Shown here piece after piece: positions 39,738 to 50,538 of a DNA stretch of 64,000 bases. The position numbers and the translations under genes are program-made. Within the stretch, counting starts at the first letter, position 1. The number at the start of each line of letters is the position of its first letter. The stretch is from Rhizobiaceae bacterium (GTDB lineage: Bacteria > Pseudomonadota > Alphaproteobacteria > Rhizobiales > Rhizobiaceae): positions 1 to 64,000 of the forward strand of contig JAIXTO010000113.1 in the NCBI GenBank assembly GCA_027483885.1, given 5' to 3'. The notes below the pieces were generated by a model, which worked only from the letters and a program-made list of their open reading frames with translations, had not been told where the DNA came from and did not search any database.

Positions 39738-41513
39738 ATGTCTTTGAGCTTGTTTCAGGTTTATGCGAGAGCGTTGAAATACCTAGGATCCAGCAGGATC
39801 CGGGTGTCTCTCGTCGTTGTGGCGAATATCGTGCTGGCCGTCATCACGATTGCCGAACCGATCCTGTTCGGCCGCATTATCGATGCGATCTCCGGCGGTG
39901 GCGATGTCACGCCCATCCTCATCCTCTGGGGTGGCTTTGGCGTGTTCAATACCGTGGCCTATGTGCTTGTCGCCCGCGAAGCGGACCGGCTTGCGCATGG
40001 ACGACGCGCGACGCTTCTGACGGAAGCGTTCGGCCGCATCATTTCCATGCCGCTGTCCTGGCACCATCAGCGCGGCACGTCGAATGCGCTGCACACGCTG
40101 TTGCGCGCCAGCGAAACGCTGTTCGGCCTCTGGCTGGAATTCATGCGCACGCACCTGGCAACCGCCGTTGCTCTGGTGCTTCTGGTGCCCACCGCGCTGG
40201 CCATGGACTGGCGTCTCAGCTGCGTGCTGATCGTCCTTGGCATCCTCTACTGGATCATCGGCCGCACCGTGATGAACCGGACGAAGGAAGGCCAGGCCTC
40301 TGTCGAAGGCCATTATCACACGGTGTTTTCGCATGTGAGCGATTCCATCAGCAACGTCACCGTGTTGCACAGCTACAACCGCATCGAGGCGGAAACCCGC
40401 GCGCTGAAGAGCTACACCGAGAACCTCCTGTCGGTTCAGTATCCGGTGCTGGACTGGTGGGCGCTTGCCAGCGCGCTCAACCGCATGGCCTCCACCATCT
40501 CGATGCTGATCATCCTCATCATCGGCGTCATCCTGGTGCGCGATGGACAGATCCGGGTCGGCGACGTGATCGCCTTCATCGGCTTTGCCAATCTTCTGAT
40601 CGGCCGCCTCGACCAGATGCGCCAATTTGCCACGCAGATTTTCGAAGCCCGCTCGAAGCTTGAGGACTTTTTCCAGCTGGAGGATTCCGTCAAGGACCGG
40701 GAGGAACCGGCTGGCATCGGCGAACTTGTCGACGTGCGCGGCGAGGTGGAATTCCGCAACGTATCCTTCGATTTTGCGAGCACGACGCAAGGCGTTCGCG
40801 ACGTTTCCTTTACCGCGAAGGCTGGCCAGACCGTGGCAATCGTCGGCCCGACCGGTGCGGGCAAGACAACGCTCGTTAACCTGCTGCAGCGTGTCTACGA
40901 GCCGCAGAACGGTGCAATCCTCATCGACGGAACCGATGTCGCCAAGGTAACCCGCAAATCGCTGCGCCATTGCATCGCGACCGTCTTCCAGGATTCCGGC
41001 CTGTTGAACCGCTCGATCAGCGACAATATCCGGCTTGGGCGCGAGGGAGCATCGGATGCGGAAGTGACGGCTGCCGCCGAAGCCGCAGCAGCCACCGACT
41101 TCATCGAAAGCCGGCTTGCCGGCTACGAAACGCATGTCGGTGAGCGCGGCAACCGCCTTTCCGGCGGCGAGCGCCAGCGCATCGCCATTGCCCGCGCCAT
41201 CCTGAAGAACGCGCCCATCCTCGTGCTCGACGAGGCGACCAGCGCGCTCGACGTGGAGACCGAAGCGCGCGTCAAGGAAGCTATCGACCGGTTGCGCCAG
41301 AACCGCACGACCTTCATCATTGCCCACCGTCTTTCGACCGTGCGCGATGCCGATGTGGTGCTGTTCCTCGACCATGGCCGGATCATCGAGAAGGGCACCT
41401 TTGACGAGTTGAGCGCCATGGGCGGCCGTTTCGCCTCGCTTCTGAAGACCAGCGGCATTCTGGCCGATGACACGAAGACGGCGGAGGTCCTTGCGCTGCC
41501 GCAACCGGCCTGA
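39738..41513 (+). CDS. chvA: Cyclic beta-1,2-glucan ABC exporter ChvA/NdvA
   Basis: MSLSLFQVYARALKYLGSSRIRVSLVVVANIVLAVITIAEPILFGRIIDAISGGG; TMD-NBD exporter; adjacent to chvB. Confidence 0.94.
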   Translation: MSLSLFQVYARALKYLGSSRIRVSLVVVANIVLAVITIAEPILFGRIIDAISGGGDVTPILILWGGFGVFNTVAYVLVAREADRLAHGRRATLLTEAFGRIISMPLSWHHQRGTSNALHTLLRASETLFGLWLEFMRTHLATAVALVLLVPTALAMDWRLSCVLIVLGILYWIIGRTVMNRTKEGQASVEGHYHTVFSHVSDSISNVTVLHSYNRIEAETRALKSYTENLLSVQYPVLDWWALASALNRMASTISMLIILIIGVILVRDGQIRVGDVIAFIGFANLLIGRLDQMRQFATQIFEARSKLEDFFQLEDSVKDREEPAGIGELVDVRGEVEFRNVSFDFASTTQGVRDVSFTAKAGQTVAIVGPTGAGKTTLVNLLQRVYEPQNGAILIDGTDVAKVTRKSLRHCIATVFQDSGLLNRSISDNIRLGREGASDAEVTAAAEAAAATDFIESRLAGYETHVGERGNRLSGGERQRIAIARAILKNAPILVLDEATSALDVETEARVKEAIDRLRQNRTTFIIAHRLSTVRDADVVLFLDHGRIIEKGTFDELSAMGGRFASLLKTSGILADDTKTAEVLALPQPA

Positions 41514-41578
41514 CGGACTGGCCCGCGGACCGAAGCCTTTCCGCAAGCACCTGCAAGAGCATCGTTTATTCCACCAGC

Positions 41579-41613
41579 AGACCGGCTATACATGACGTGT
41601 AGCCGGTCTTTTT
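41579..41613 (+). terminator. Rho-independent terminator of chvA
   Basis: AGACCGGCTATACATGACGTGTAGCCGGTCTTTTT. Confidence 0.85.
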
Positions 41614-41998
41614 GCGTCCGGTGCTGACCTGTCCGGCACCGCGCTGGTCAACAGGCCATACGGCCGACGTGATGACGGACGTCCATCCTCATGACCATGT
41701 GAGAAGAGGCGGTCTTCAGGCCTTGGCTTCCAGCGGGATAGCAACGCGGCAGGCCCTTCGATCCCTGTTGCGGAGGAAGTCCATTCGTCTCAGCGGGCCT
41801 TGTGCCGATAAGACGATGCGCGCCTTCCATGCCATCCCCAATGCCGGCCATATTGCGCCATCGCCATCGCGCAAGGTGCGTCTCCAGAACCATCAGATGC
41901 CCGACACAATTTTGGATGCGGTCAAATGTGTCCGACGAAATGACGGTCCGTCTCCATGCAAATCCGCCGCCGCCGCGATCCACCGCAGGATCAAAGCA

Positions 41999-42036
41999 AG
42001 AAGGCCCGGCTTGCAAAGCGAGCCGGGCCTTCTTTC
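41999..42036 (-). terminator. Terminator of chvB (near-symmetric, possibly bidirectional)
   Basis: AGAAGGCCCGGCTTGCAAAGCGAGCCGGGCCTTCTTTC hairpin just past the chvB stop. Confidence 0.85.
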
Positions 42037-42057
42037 ATTCGTTGACGATCCCAAGGA

Positions 42058-45000
42058 TCAGGCGAGCAGGATGCCCTCGTCTGCGACAACATGCGTTCCA
42101 TCCACCGTGACCACGGCTTCCGTCTCGCCGGCTGCCTTTTCCACGACGATCCGGCGGCTCTTGCCGGCGAGCAGAAGATCGGCGGTAAAGCCGGTCCATT
42201 CGCTTGGCAGAACAGGGCGAACGAAGAGGCGGTTGCCTTCGCGGCGGATACCCAAAATGCCTTCGACGGCGGCACGGTAGAGCCAGCCGGCAGACCCCGT
42301 ATACCAGGTCCAGCCACCTCGCCCGGTGAGATCGCCGACGCCATAGACGTCTGCGGCCACCACATAGGGCTCGACGCGGTAGGTTTCGGCAGAAGCCTGA
42401 TCCAGCGCGTGGTTGACCGGGTTGAGCAGCTGGAAGGCTTTCCAGGCATCGTCGCCGCGCTTCAGGCCAGCGAGCGCCAGCACGACCCAGATGGCCGCGT
42501 GGGTGTACTGGCCGCCGTTTTCGCGTACGCCCGGCGGATAGGCCTTGATATAGCCCGGGTCCTTCGGCGTGTTGGCAAAGGCCGGCGTAAAGAGGCGGAT
42601 GATCCCATCCTTCTCGTCCACCAGCTTTTCCATCACGGCATTCATCGCCTGTTCCTGACGGGCGGGATCACCTTCGCCGGAGAGCACGCTCCACGACTGG
42701 CCGAGCGAATCGATGGCGCATTCGAGGTTGCCATTGGCACCGAGCGGACCGCCATCGTCAAAATACCCGCGACGATAATAGGTGCCATCCCAGCCGGCCG
42801 TTTCCAGCGCATGCTTCAGCGACCCGAGATGCGCCGTCCAGCGGCTGACGCGACCGTCATCGTTGCGCGCTTCCGCATAGGGCAGGAAGCGGCGCAATGC
42901 GGCGGCGAGGAACCAGCCGAGCCAGACGCTGGTGCCGCGTCCGCCCACACCGACGCGGTTCATGCCGTCGTTCCAGTCGCCGCCGAGGATGAGCGGCAGG
43001 CCGTTGGAGCCGGTACGGACAATCGCCAGATCCAGCGCACGTGCGGCGTGCTCATAAAGCGACGCCGTCTCGGAGGAGATCTCCGGCTTGTAGAAGGCAT
43101 CGTGCTGGCCGGGCGTCAGTGCCGTACCCTGCAGGAAGGGCAGTTGCTCCTCCAGCACGGCGGCATCACCGGTTGTGTGGATATATTCATGCGTTGCATA
43201 GGCAAGCCAGACCACATCATCGGAGATGGTGGTGCGCACGCCGGCACCGGTGCCCGGCAGCCACCAATGCTGCACGTCGCCTTCCTTGAACTGGCGGCTT
43301 GCGGCATTGACGATCTGGCGGCGGGCCAGATCCGGCTCGTGCAGGAGGAAGGCCAGCGTATCCTGCAGCTGGTCGCGGAAGCCGAAGGCACCCGACGACT
43401 GGTAGAAGGCCGTGCGCGACAGGATACGGCAGCCGAGCGCCTGATAGGGCAGCCAGGTGTTGACCATATTGTCCAGCGCCTTGTCCGGCGTCTGGATCTT
43501 CAGGCGGCCGGTAAAGTCCTGCCAGAAACCATTGGTGGTTTCGAGCACGGTTTCGAAGGACGAAGCCTTCACATCCGCGGCAAGGGCTGCTGCCTCTGCG
43601 CGTGTGCCGCAATCCCCCATGAAGAAGGTCACGACCTTCTCCTCGCCGGGCGCCAGCTCGATATCGCAGGCAACAGCGGCGCAAGGCGCGCCATCCGGCT
43701 CCAGCGCACCGTTCAGACCGGAAGCGGTGATAACCGCCGTCGGCGCTGCAATCGAGCCGAAGCGGCCGATGAATTCGCGCCGGCTGGTGGTGAACCCGGA
43801 CGCCGTGACATCCGTGCCGAAGAAGGCCGTGCGATGGTGATCGATGCTATAGGGGTTCGTCGCAAAGAGCGCCCCCGTTGCCTCGTCACGACCGCTCAAG
43901 ATGAAGGACTGCGTGCGCTGCGGATTGTTGCCGAGGATCCATTCGGCATACCCATAGACGCGCAGGCGGCGGGGCTCATCGCTGGTGTTGGCAATGGTGA
44001 TCTTCGAGAACTTCACCGGGCGCGTGCGATCAACCGTTTGCGTCAAGGTGAGGGAAAGGCCCTCTTCCTTGGCGGTGAAGGTCGAATAACCAAGGCCATG
44101 GCGGGTCTCAAAGGCGACCGATGGCCGGCGCGAGAGCGCGGCAAACGGCGTCGAAACCTGCAGGCTTTCCAGATCGGCGACATAGAAAGCTTCGCCCGGA
44201 CGGTTGATGACCGGATCGTTCGACCACGGCGTCAACTGGTAATCGCGCGAGTTCTGGCTCCAGGTGAAGCTGGCGCCTTCGGCCGAGATGTGGAAGCCGA
44301 AGTTCTCGTTGGAGATCACGTTGATCCACGGCTGCGGCGTGGCGCCACCGCCGGCAAGGCGCACGACATATTCCGTGCCATCGCCGGAAAAGCCGCCATA
44401 ACCGTTCCAGAAATCGAGATCGGTGGCAGGCGTTGCGACCGGCGCACCGAAATTGTCGGCAGACAGAAGCACGCGGCGATCCGTTTCCACCTCGACGCCG
44501 CGCGGCGACGAGAAGAGCGAGACGGCGCGGTTCACCTGATCCTCTATCTTGCCGTTGCGGGCGTGAAGAACGACCCGCGAGGCGGCAATCAGGGCGGCCC
44601 AGGTTGCCTCGTCCATCAGGTCGCGGCGAAGCGCAAACACCTGCTGGCGGCCATCGGACTGGCCAAGGCGACGCACGCTTTCGCTGATATGATCGATGGC
44701 GTGCTGCATATCCTGCGCGTAGGAGGCAGGCTTTTCATTGACGACGGCAAGATCGGCCATGACACCGCGCGAGCGCAGATATTCCTGCGCCGACAGCGCC
44801 TCCTTCACCACATCCATGTCGATTTCGTCATTGATGCGCAGTGTGAAGATCGGCAGGTCGCCGGAGATCGACAGGCCCCAGAGCTGGCGCTGCGAGGCAA
44901 GACCGGCTTCCACCGTTGCCGCATCGGCGCGCAGATACATGTCGGGATAGACAAGGTAACGGCCAAGATGCTGGAAGGCGGCCGCCTGCTGCGAGCTGAT

Positions 45001-48000
45001 GCCGATATGGCGCATCTGCACCTGCACGCGGGTCCAGGCCTGCGTCAGTTCCGAGCCAAAGGCATCAGGGTGACGATAGCGCTCGATGGCACCGTCGAGT
45101 TCCTCGCGGCTCGGGGCAGCAATCGTCCAGAAGATGACGCTGACCTTCTTGCCGGCCGGCACGCGCACGACGCGGCGCAGCGACAGGATCGGGTCGAGCG
45201 TAAAGCCATCGGTGCCGGAGAGCGTCGCATCCTGATCGAAGGCGGCAGCTTCGGCAAGCGTGCGGCCACGGCCGATAAAGCGGCGACGATCCGTTTCGAA
45301 CTCGGTCGGGCGCGACGAGCCGGCATTGTCGGCGGCCAGATGCGCGATGTGCATCGACGGTTCGTTCGGGTTGCGCTTGTTGCGCCAGGCGCGGATCACA
45401 TCGCCGCGACGGCCGATCTCGGTGCGCACGAACATGCGCGAGAACACCGGATGGGCGTTGTCGTCATCCTCGTTGGCAATGACCGGCTCCAGATAGGACG
45501 TCACTTCGATGAAGCGATCTTCGGTGCCGGTGTTCAGAAGCGTCAGGCGACGGCCTTCCGCATCGTGTTCGGTTGCCACGATGCATTCGACGGTGCTGGT
45601 GAGCGTGCCGACAGTCTTGACGAATTCGGCCTTTTCATCGCCGAACACGGTTTTGACCTTTTCGCCTTCCGCCCGGCGCGGCTCGGCCGTCGTCGACCAC
45701 CACTGGCCGCTTGCCGTATCGCGCAGGAAGAGGAAATTGCCCCAGCGATCCTCCACCGGATCGGCCTTCCAGCGGGTGACCGCCATGCCGTTCCAGCGCG
45801 AGTAACCGGTGCCGGTTGCCGTCAGCATGGTGGAATAGTGACCGTTCGACAGGAAGACCAGTTCGCGGTCGCGGCTGGCCGGATCCTGAATGGTGCGGAT
45901 TTCCGAGCGCAGCAGATCGGCCTGGCCCTTGCCGGGCGTTTCCGGCTCATACTTGGAGCCCATGACGGGCACTTCGCGCGGCGCCTTTTCCTGCAGCAGC
46001 AGTTCAGCGGCTTCCACCACCGGATCGGCATGGAAAAGCTCACGCAGCTTGCCGTTGTTGACGACGTTGGCGATGGCTGCAATCGACATGCCATGGTGGT
46101 GGGCATAATAGTTAAACACCACGGCGCATTTTTTGCCTTCCGGCACGCGGGTCGGCGTGTAGTCGACGGCGTCATGGAAGCCGTATTTGCCAAGAGCCCC
46201 TACGGCGCGCAGCTTTTGCAGGTTTTCCAGCGCTGCCAGCGGATTGTACTGGCTGGCAAGGATCGATGCATACGGGGCAACGACGGCGTTCTGGCCGAGA
46301 CCGCGCTTCAGGCCAAGCGTCGGCACACCAAAGTTCGTGTACTGGTAGTTGAGGTTATGGTCGCGGGCATTAAACGCGGCCTCCGAAATCCCCCAGGGGA
46401 TGTTCAGCCGGCGGCCGTGGTTCATCTGCTCCTCGACGATGAGGTTGTTCGTCTGGTTCAGAATCCCGCCCTGACGCTCCTGCATGACGAGCGGCGGCAT
46501 CAGGTATTCGAACATAGACCCCGACCAGGAGATCAGCGCACCGCGCGCACCGATCGGCACGACCTGGCGGCCGAGGCGATACCAGTGTTCGGTTGGCAGA
46601 TCGCCCTTGGCAATCGCAAACAGGCTGGTCAGGCGGCATTCGGACGCCAGAAGGTCGTAGCAGGCCTCGTCGAGATCGTTGCTTTCGACGCGGTAACCGA
46701 TCGACAGAAGGCGACGGTCCTTGCGGTAAAGGAAGGTGAAGTCCATCGAGAAGGCGAGCGTGCGGGCACGGTCGCGCAGCTGCGTCAGGCGCTGGCGCAG
46801 CGGCTCGATATTGGTCATGTCGAAGGTGGTATCGGCAATATGCGCTTCGCAGGCACCCACCAACGATTCCGCCCAACGGGTCACTTCCATGCTCTGCGCG
46901 GAACTCACCTCATGATCGAGGTTGGAGGCCAGCTTCTGGATGTCGCGCGCCAGAACCGCAAGGTTGATGATGCGGATCGAGGCAAACTCATGCTCGCGCT
47001 TGACCGCGGCCAAGGCATTGGCGAAGCCGATGATTCGCTCTTCCAGACGCCGGCGCAGCGGACGCACCGTCTTGCGATCATCCGGCAGTTCCTTCAGCAC
47101 TTCCGACAGGATACCGGCCACGTCACCGATGCCATCGAGCGAGGCCTGCAGATGCGCGGACGGTGCTTCCGCCCATTCGCGGCAAGCGGAAGAGACGGCA
47201 ATGAGATGGCCGGCAAGGTTGCCGCTATCAACCGTCGAGACATAACGGGGGCCGAGCGTCAGCAGGCTATCGGTATGATACCAGTTGAACAGGTGGCCAC
47301 GGAACTTGTCCATCTTTTCCACGGTCGCAACCGTGTCTTCGATGCGCTCCAGCGTATCCTGGAAGCTGATCCAGCCGAAATGGCGGGCCGAGACGACGGA
47401 GAGCAGATAGACGCCGATATTGGTGGGCGAGGTGCGCTTGGCAACGATCGGCTCAGGCTTTTCCTGAAAGTTGTCCGGCGGCAGGAAATGCTGGTCTTCG
47501 GTGACGAAGGCCTCGTAATACCGCCAGGTGCGGCGCGAGATCTTGCGCAGTTCCACCGAGACGGCTTCCGGCACGAACAGGCGATCTTCGGTTTCTGCCG
47601 ACTGACTGACATACCAGGCAACGAGCGGCGAAAACACCCAGAGAAGCACGAAGGGAATGCCGACGAGGAAGGCATTGTCATCCGGCAGCGCGGCAATCAT
47701 CAGCGCCACCACGGCGGCCACCGGCGCATACCACATGGAGCGGTAATAATCCTGCGGCGTGCCCTGCGCCGACGACTGGATGCTGGCGGCCGTGCGCCAT
47801 TCCAGCATCTGCTTGCGGCTGACGAAGAGGCGATAGATCGAACGCACGATGGCATCGATCATCCGGAAGGCGGAATCAGCGATAAAGACGATGCGGAGCG
47901 CCACCTGCGCATTGGCCGAGCGAATGTCCGACCAGACCGAATAGAAATGCGCGCTGGGCACGATATCGGTCGAGCGCGGCACGATGCCGGTGATGAGCGA

Positions 48001-50538
48001 CAGCGTCGGCGCGACAAACAGCGAGAAGATCAGCAGGATCTGCCAAATCAGCGCGCCGAGCGGATCCATGAAATACCAGCCGAGCACGGAGGCGAGGAAC
48101 CAGGCAATCGGGGTCAGCGACCGGCGCAGGTTATCGACCATCTTCCAGCGGCCAAGGGCAGTGACGCCACGCAACGGATCGAGGATATAGGGCAGAAGCT
48201 GCCAGTCGCCACGCGCCCAGCGATGCTGGCGCGACACTTCCACCTCGTAGCGGGTGGGGAAATCCTCGACCAGTTCCACATCGGTGATGAGGGCGCAGCG
48301 GGCAAACGAGCCTTCCAGAAGGTCATGGCTCAACACGGCGTTTTCTTCGACGCGGCCGCGCAAGGCGGTCTCAAAGGCATCGACGTGATAAAGACCCTTG
48401 CCGGTGAACGAGCCTTCGCCGGTCAGATCCTGGTAAACGTCGGACACGGTAAAGACGTAAGGATCGATACCCCGGCTGACGGAATAGACGCGCTGGAAGA
48501 CGGAAGCGTCCTTGCCCGTCGTCAGCGATGGCGTCACACGCGGTTGCAGCAGCGCATAACCGTGAATGACGCGGCCGGACTTCGGATCGTGTACCGGACG
48601 GTTGATCGGGTGATGCAGCTTGCCGACGAGCTTGGTCGCCGCATCGCGCATCAGGCGCGTATCGGCATCCAGCGTCATCACATACTGCACGTTTTCAGGC
48701 ACAGTATTGGCGCCCTGCAGATAGGTCGTATCCTTGTCGCCGCGCAGCAACAGGTTCAGCTCGTGCAGCTTGCCGCGCTTGCGCTCCCAGCCCATCCATA
48801 CACCTTCGGAAGGGTTGTAGAGGCGGCGGCGATGCAGCAGATAGAACCGCGTCCGGCCATCGAAGGCATAACGGTTGCTGAGCAAGGTGATCTCGCGACG
48901 GGCATATTCCAGCACTTCGAGATCCGCATCGGTCTGCTCGATGGCGCTGTCTTTCCAGTCGCTGAGCAGCGCGAAATAGATTTCGCCATGCGGGTTCGCG
49001 AGGTAGTGAACCTCGAGATTGCGCACCAGTTCATCCACCGTATCGCGGTTGTTGATGATGCAGGGCACCGCCACAAGCGTGCGGGCGTCTTCCGGAATGC
49101 CGTTCTTGAACTCGTAGCCGACAAGCCGTGAGGGCTTCACCACATAGGTGACGAGCGTGTTGAAGAGACCTGTCGCGCCTTCGGAGGCCGGCAGCGAGAA
49201 CATCAGCAGGAACAGCACAATGACCGGCCAGGACATGCCGGCATGGGCCAGAAAACCGCCGACGATGGCAAGCGCAAGGAAGGTCAGCAGCAACACAGGC
49301 ACGGCAACCGATAGCCAGTTCATCGACTGGATGGTGCGGGTGATGCGCTGGCCGATGGTCGGCGTGTAACCGACCGCTTTTTCCAATTCCGGCCGGTACA
49401 TGCCGGTCAGGAAAGCGCCGACATTGGCCTTGTGCGGATCGGGTTCCGGCGCACTGCGGGCTTCGTCCGCCAGTGCGATGGCGGCACGGGCCACTTCGAT
49501 TTCGCTCTTGCCGCAATAACGCGCAAGCTTTTCGATGCGGTTCCGGTAGGAGTTGCGCGAGCCGAAATCCAGTTCGTTATAGTCGCTCTGCTCGCGCAGA
49601 ACCTGGTCGACAAGGCAGACTTCCTCGAACCAGACGCTCCATTCGGTATCGTCGATCTCGCGCAGGCTCTTGATGATGTTGCCCATCGTCACGTTGCCGG
49701 AGGAGAGGCGGTTGTGTTCCGCCATCATCACTTCTTCGGTGTCGGTGCCTGCCTTTTCCAGCTGGGCTTCCAGCCAGGAAATGGCAAAACCTGACGATTG
49801 CGAGGCATTGCGAAGACGATAGACGAACTGCGTGGCAAAGGTATTGTCGCCGGTCAGCGGCTGGATGCGGGCAAAAAGATCGCTGCAGGCGGCCTCGTCG
49901 TTGAGACGGATCACCTCGTCGGCGGCTTCGTTCGCCTTCTGGCGCATGTGGCGCGAGCGCTCGACGCGGATGGAGATGCGGCGCAGGTTTTCGATCAGCA
50001 CGAAGCGCATGAAGGACGGCAGCGCCCAAAGCTCGCCGATCTCAAGCGACTGATGGACCTGGAACCCTTCGGTCATGGCCGTCAGGTTATCGCGCGACAG
50101 GCTGCTGTGGGTATGGGCAACATAGAGCCAGGCGAGCGCCAGCACGCGCGGGATCTCGATGGAACCCACCCGCATCGTCGGCAACTGCTTGTAGAACTTG
50201 CGGGGGAAATCGCGGCGGACTTCCTGGATCGCTTCCTCGACGATGTAGTGGTTGTCGAGCAGCCATTCCGCCGCCGGCGTAATGGTGGCGCCGGCTTCCA
50301 CGTCCCTTGCCGTCGAGCGGTAGACCCGCAGGATTTCCTTTTCGTTTTCCTTGTGCCGCTCGCGGAAATCGAAGGACATGAAGCCCGGCAGCGATTGGGT
50401 TCCGTCGCGCGCCAGCGCTTCGCCGCAGGCGCGCAGATCCTCTGCATTGAAATAGGTCGCGCGGATCGCCTCGTTGTGGTCGATCTGCTTACCTTCGGTT
50501 TCACGCGGGGTCGCGGCAGGCGTATTATGAAATGACAT
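42058..50538 (-). CDS. chvB: Cyclic beta-1,2-glucan synthase ChvB/NdvB
   Basis: 2826-aa ORF with N-terminal GT84 region, TM segments, and C-terminal glycoside phosphorylase-like (GH94) region (LILGGDWNDGMNRVG). Confidence 0.96.
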   Translation of the reverse strand: MSFHNTPAATPRETEGKQIDHNEAIRATYFNAEDLRACGEALARDGTQSLPGFMSFDFRERHKENEKEILRVYRSTARDVEAGATITPAAEWLLDNHYIVEEAIQEVRRDFPRKFYKQLPTMRVGSIEIPRVLALAWLYVAHTHSSLSRDNLTAMTEGFQVHQSLEIGELWALPSFMRFVLIENLRRISIRVERSRHMRQKANEAADEVIRLNDEAACSDLFARIQPLTGDNTFATQFVYRLRNASQSSGFAISWLEAQLEKAGTDTEEVMMAEHNRLSSGNVTMGNIIKSLREIDDTEWSVWFEEVCLVDQVLREQSDYNELDFGSRNSYRNRIEKLARYCGKSEIEVARAAIALADEARSAPEPDPHKANVGAFLTGMYRPELEKAVGYTPTIGQRITRTIQSMNWLSVAVPVLLLTFLALAIVGGFLAHAGMSWPVIVLFLLMFSLPASEGATGLFNTLVTYVVKPSRLVGYEFKNGIPEDARTLVAVPCIINNRDTVDELVRNLEVHYLANPHGEIYFALLSDWKDSAIEQTDADLEVLEYARREITLLSNRYAFDGRTRFYLLHRRRLYNPSEGVWMGWERKRGKLHELNLLLRGDKDTTYLQGANTVPENVQYVMTLDADTRLMRDAATKLVGKLHHPINRPVHDPKSGRVIHGYALLQPRVTPSLTTGKDASVFQRVYSVSRGIDPYVFTVSDVYQDLTGEGSFTGKGLYHVDAFETALRGRVEENAVLSHDLLEGSFARCALITDVELVEDFPTRYEVEVSRQHRWARGDWQLLPYILDPLRGVTALGRWKMVDNLRRSLTPIAWFLASVLGWYFMDPLGALIWQILLIFSLFVAPTLSLITGIVPRSTDIVPSAHFYSVWSDIRSANAQVALRIVFIADSAFRMIDAIVRSIYRLFVSRKQMLEWRTAASIQSSAQGTPQDYYRSMWYAPVAAVVALMIAALPDDNAFLVGIPFVLLWVFSPLVAWYVSQSAETEDRLFVPEAVSVELRKISRRTWRYYEAFVTEDQHFLPPDNFQEKPEPIVAKRTSPTNIGVYLLSVVSARHFGWISFQDTLERIEDTVATVEKMDKFRGHLFNWYHTDSLLTLGPRYVSTVDSGNLAGHLIAVSSACREWAEAPSAHLQASLDGIGDVAGILSEVLKELPDDRKTVRPLRRRLEERIIGFANALAAVKREHEFASIRIINLAVLARDIQKLASNLDHEVSSAQSMEVTRWAESLVGACEAHIADTTFDMTNIEPLRQRLTQLRDRARTLAFSMDFTFLYRKDRRLLSIGYRVESNDLDEACYDLLASECRLTSLFAIAKGDLPTEHWYRLGRQVVPIGARGALISWSGSMFEYLMPPLVMQERQGGILNQTNNLIVEEQMNHGRRLNIPWGISEAAFNARDHNLNYQYTNFGVPTLGLKRGLGQNAVVAPYASILASQYNPLAALENLQKLRAVGALGKYGFHDAVDYTPTRVPEGKKCAVVFNYYAHHHGMSIAAIANVVNNGKLRELFHADPVVEAAELLLQEKAPREVPVMGSKYEPETPGKGQADLLRSEIRTIQDPASRDRELVFLSNGHYSTMLTATGTGYSRWNGMAVTRWKADPVEDRWGNFLFLRDTASGQWWSTTAEPRRAEGEKVKTVFGDEKAEFVKTVGTLTSTVECIVATEHDAEGRRLTLLNTGTEDRFIEVTSYLEPVIANEDDDNAHPVFSRMFVRTEIGRRGDVIRAWRNKRNPNEPSMHIAHLAADNAGSSRPTEFETDRRRFIGRGRTLAEAAAFDQDATLSGTDGFTLDPILSLRRVVRVPAGKKVSVIFWTIAAPSREELDGAIERYRHPDAFGSELTQAWTRVQVQMRHIGISSQQAAAFQHLGRYLVYPDMYLRADAATVEAGLASQRQLWGLSISGDLPIFTLRINDEIDMDVVKEALSAQEYLRSRGVMADLAVVNEKPASYAQDMQHAIDHISESVRRLGQSDGRQQVFALRRDLMDEATWAALIAASRVVLHARNGKIEDQVNRAVSLFSSPRGVEVETDRRVLLSADNFGAPVATPATDLDFWNGYGGFSGDGTEYVVRLAGGGATPQPWINVISNENFGFHISAEGASFTWSQNSRDYQLTPWSNDPVINRPGEAFYVADLESLQVSTPFAALSRRPSVAFETRHGLGYSTFTAKEEGLSLTLTQTVDRTRPVKFSKITIANTSDEPRRLRVYGYAEWILGNNPQRTQSFILSGRDEATGALFATNPYSIDHHRTAFFGTDVTASGFTTSRREFIGRFGSIAAPTAVITASGLNGALEPDGAPCAAVACDIELAPGEEKVVTFFMGDCGTRAEAAALAADVKASSFETVLETTNGFWQDFTGRLKIQTPDKALDNMVNTWLPYQALGCRILSRTAFYQSSGAFGFRDQLQDTLAFLLHEPDLARRQIVNAASRQFKEGDVQHWWLPGTGAGVRTTISDDVVWLAYATHEYIHTTGDAAVLEEQLPFLQGTALTPGQHDAFYKPEISSETASLYEHAARALDLAIVRTGSNGLPLILGGDWNDGMNRVGVGGRGTSVWLGWFLAAALRRFLPYAEARNDDGRVSRWTAHLGSLKHALETAGWDGTYYRRGYFDDGGPLGANGNLECAIDSLGQSWSVLSGEGDPARQEQAMNAVMEKLVDEKDGIIRLFTPAFANTPKDPGYIKAYPPGVRENGGQYTHAAIWVVLALAGLKRGDDAWKAFQLLNPVNHALDQASAETYRVEPYVVAADVYGVGDLTGRGGWTWYTGSAGWLYRAAVEGILGIRREGNRLFVRPVLPSEWTGFTADLLLAGKSRRIVVEKAAGETEAVVTVDGTHVVADEGILLA

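Noticed and set aside
39783-41546. 587-aa minus ORF over chvA
   Set aside because: Same-register antisense shadow of chvA.
41648-42016. 122-aa minus ORF in the chvA-chvB spacer
   Set aside because: Runs through the chvB terminator hairpin and has no recognisable features.
42091-49131. 2346-aa plus-strand ORF as a real gene
   Set aside because: It is in exact complementary codon register with intact chvB; openness follows from avoidance of TTA/CTA/TCA codons, and the translation shows no recognisable domain.
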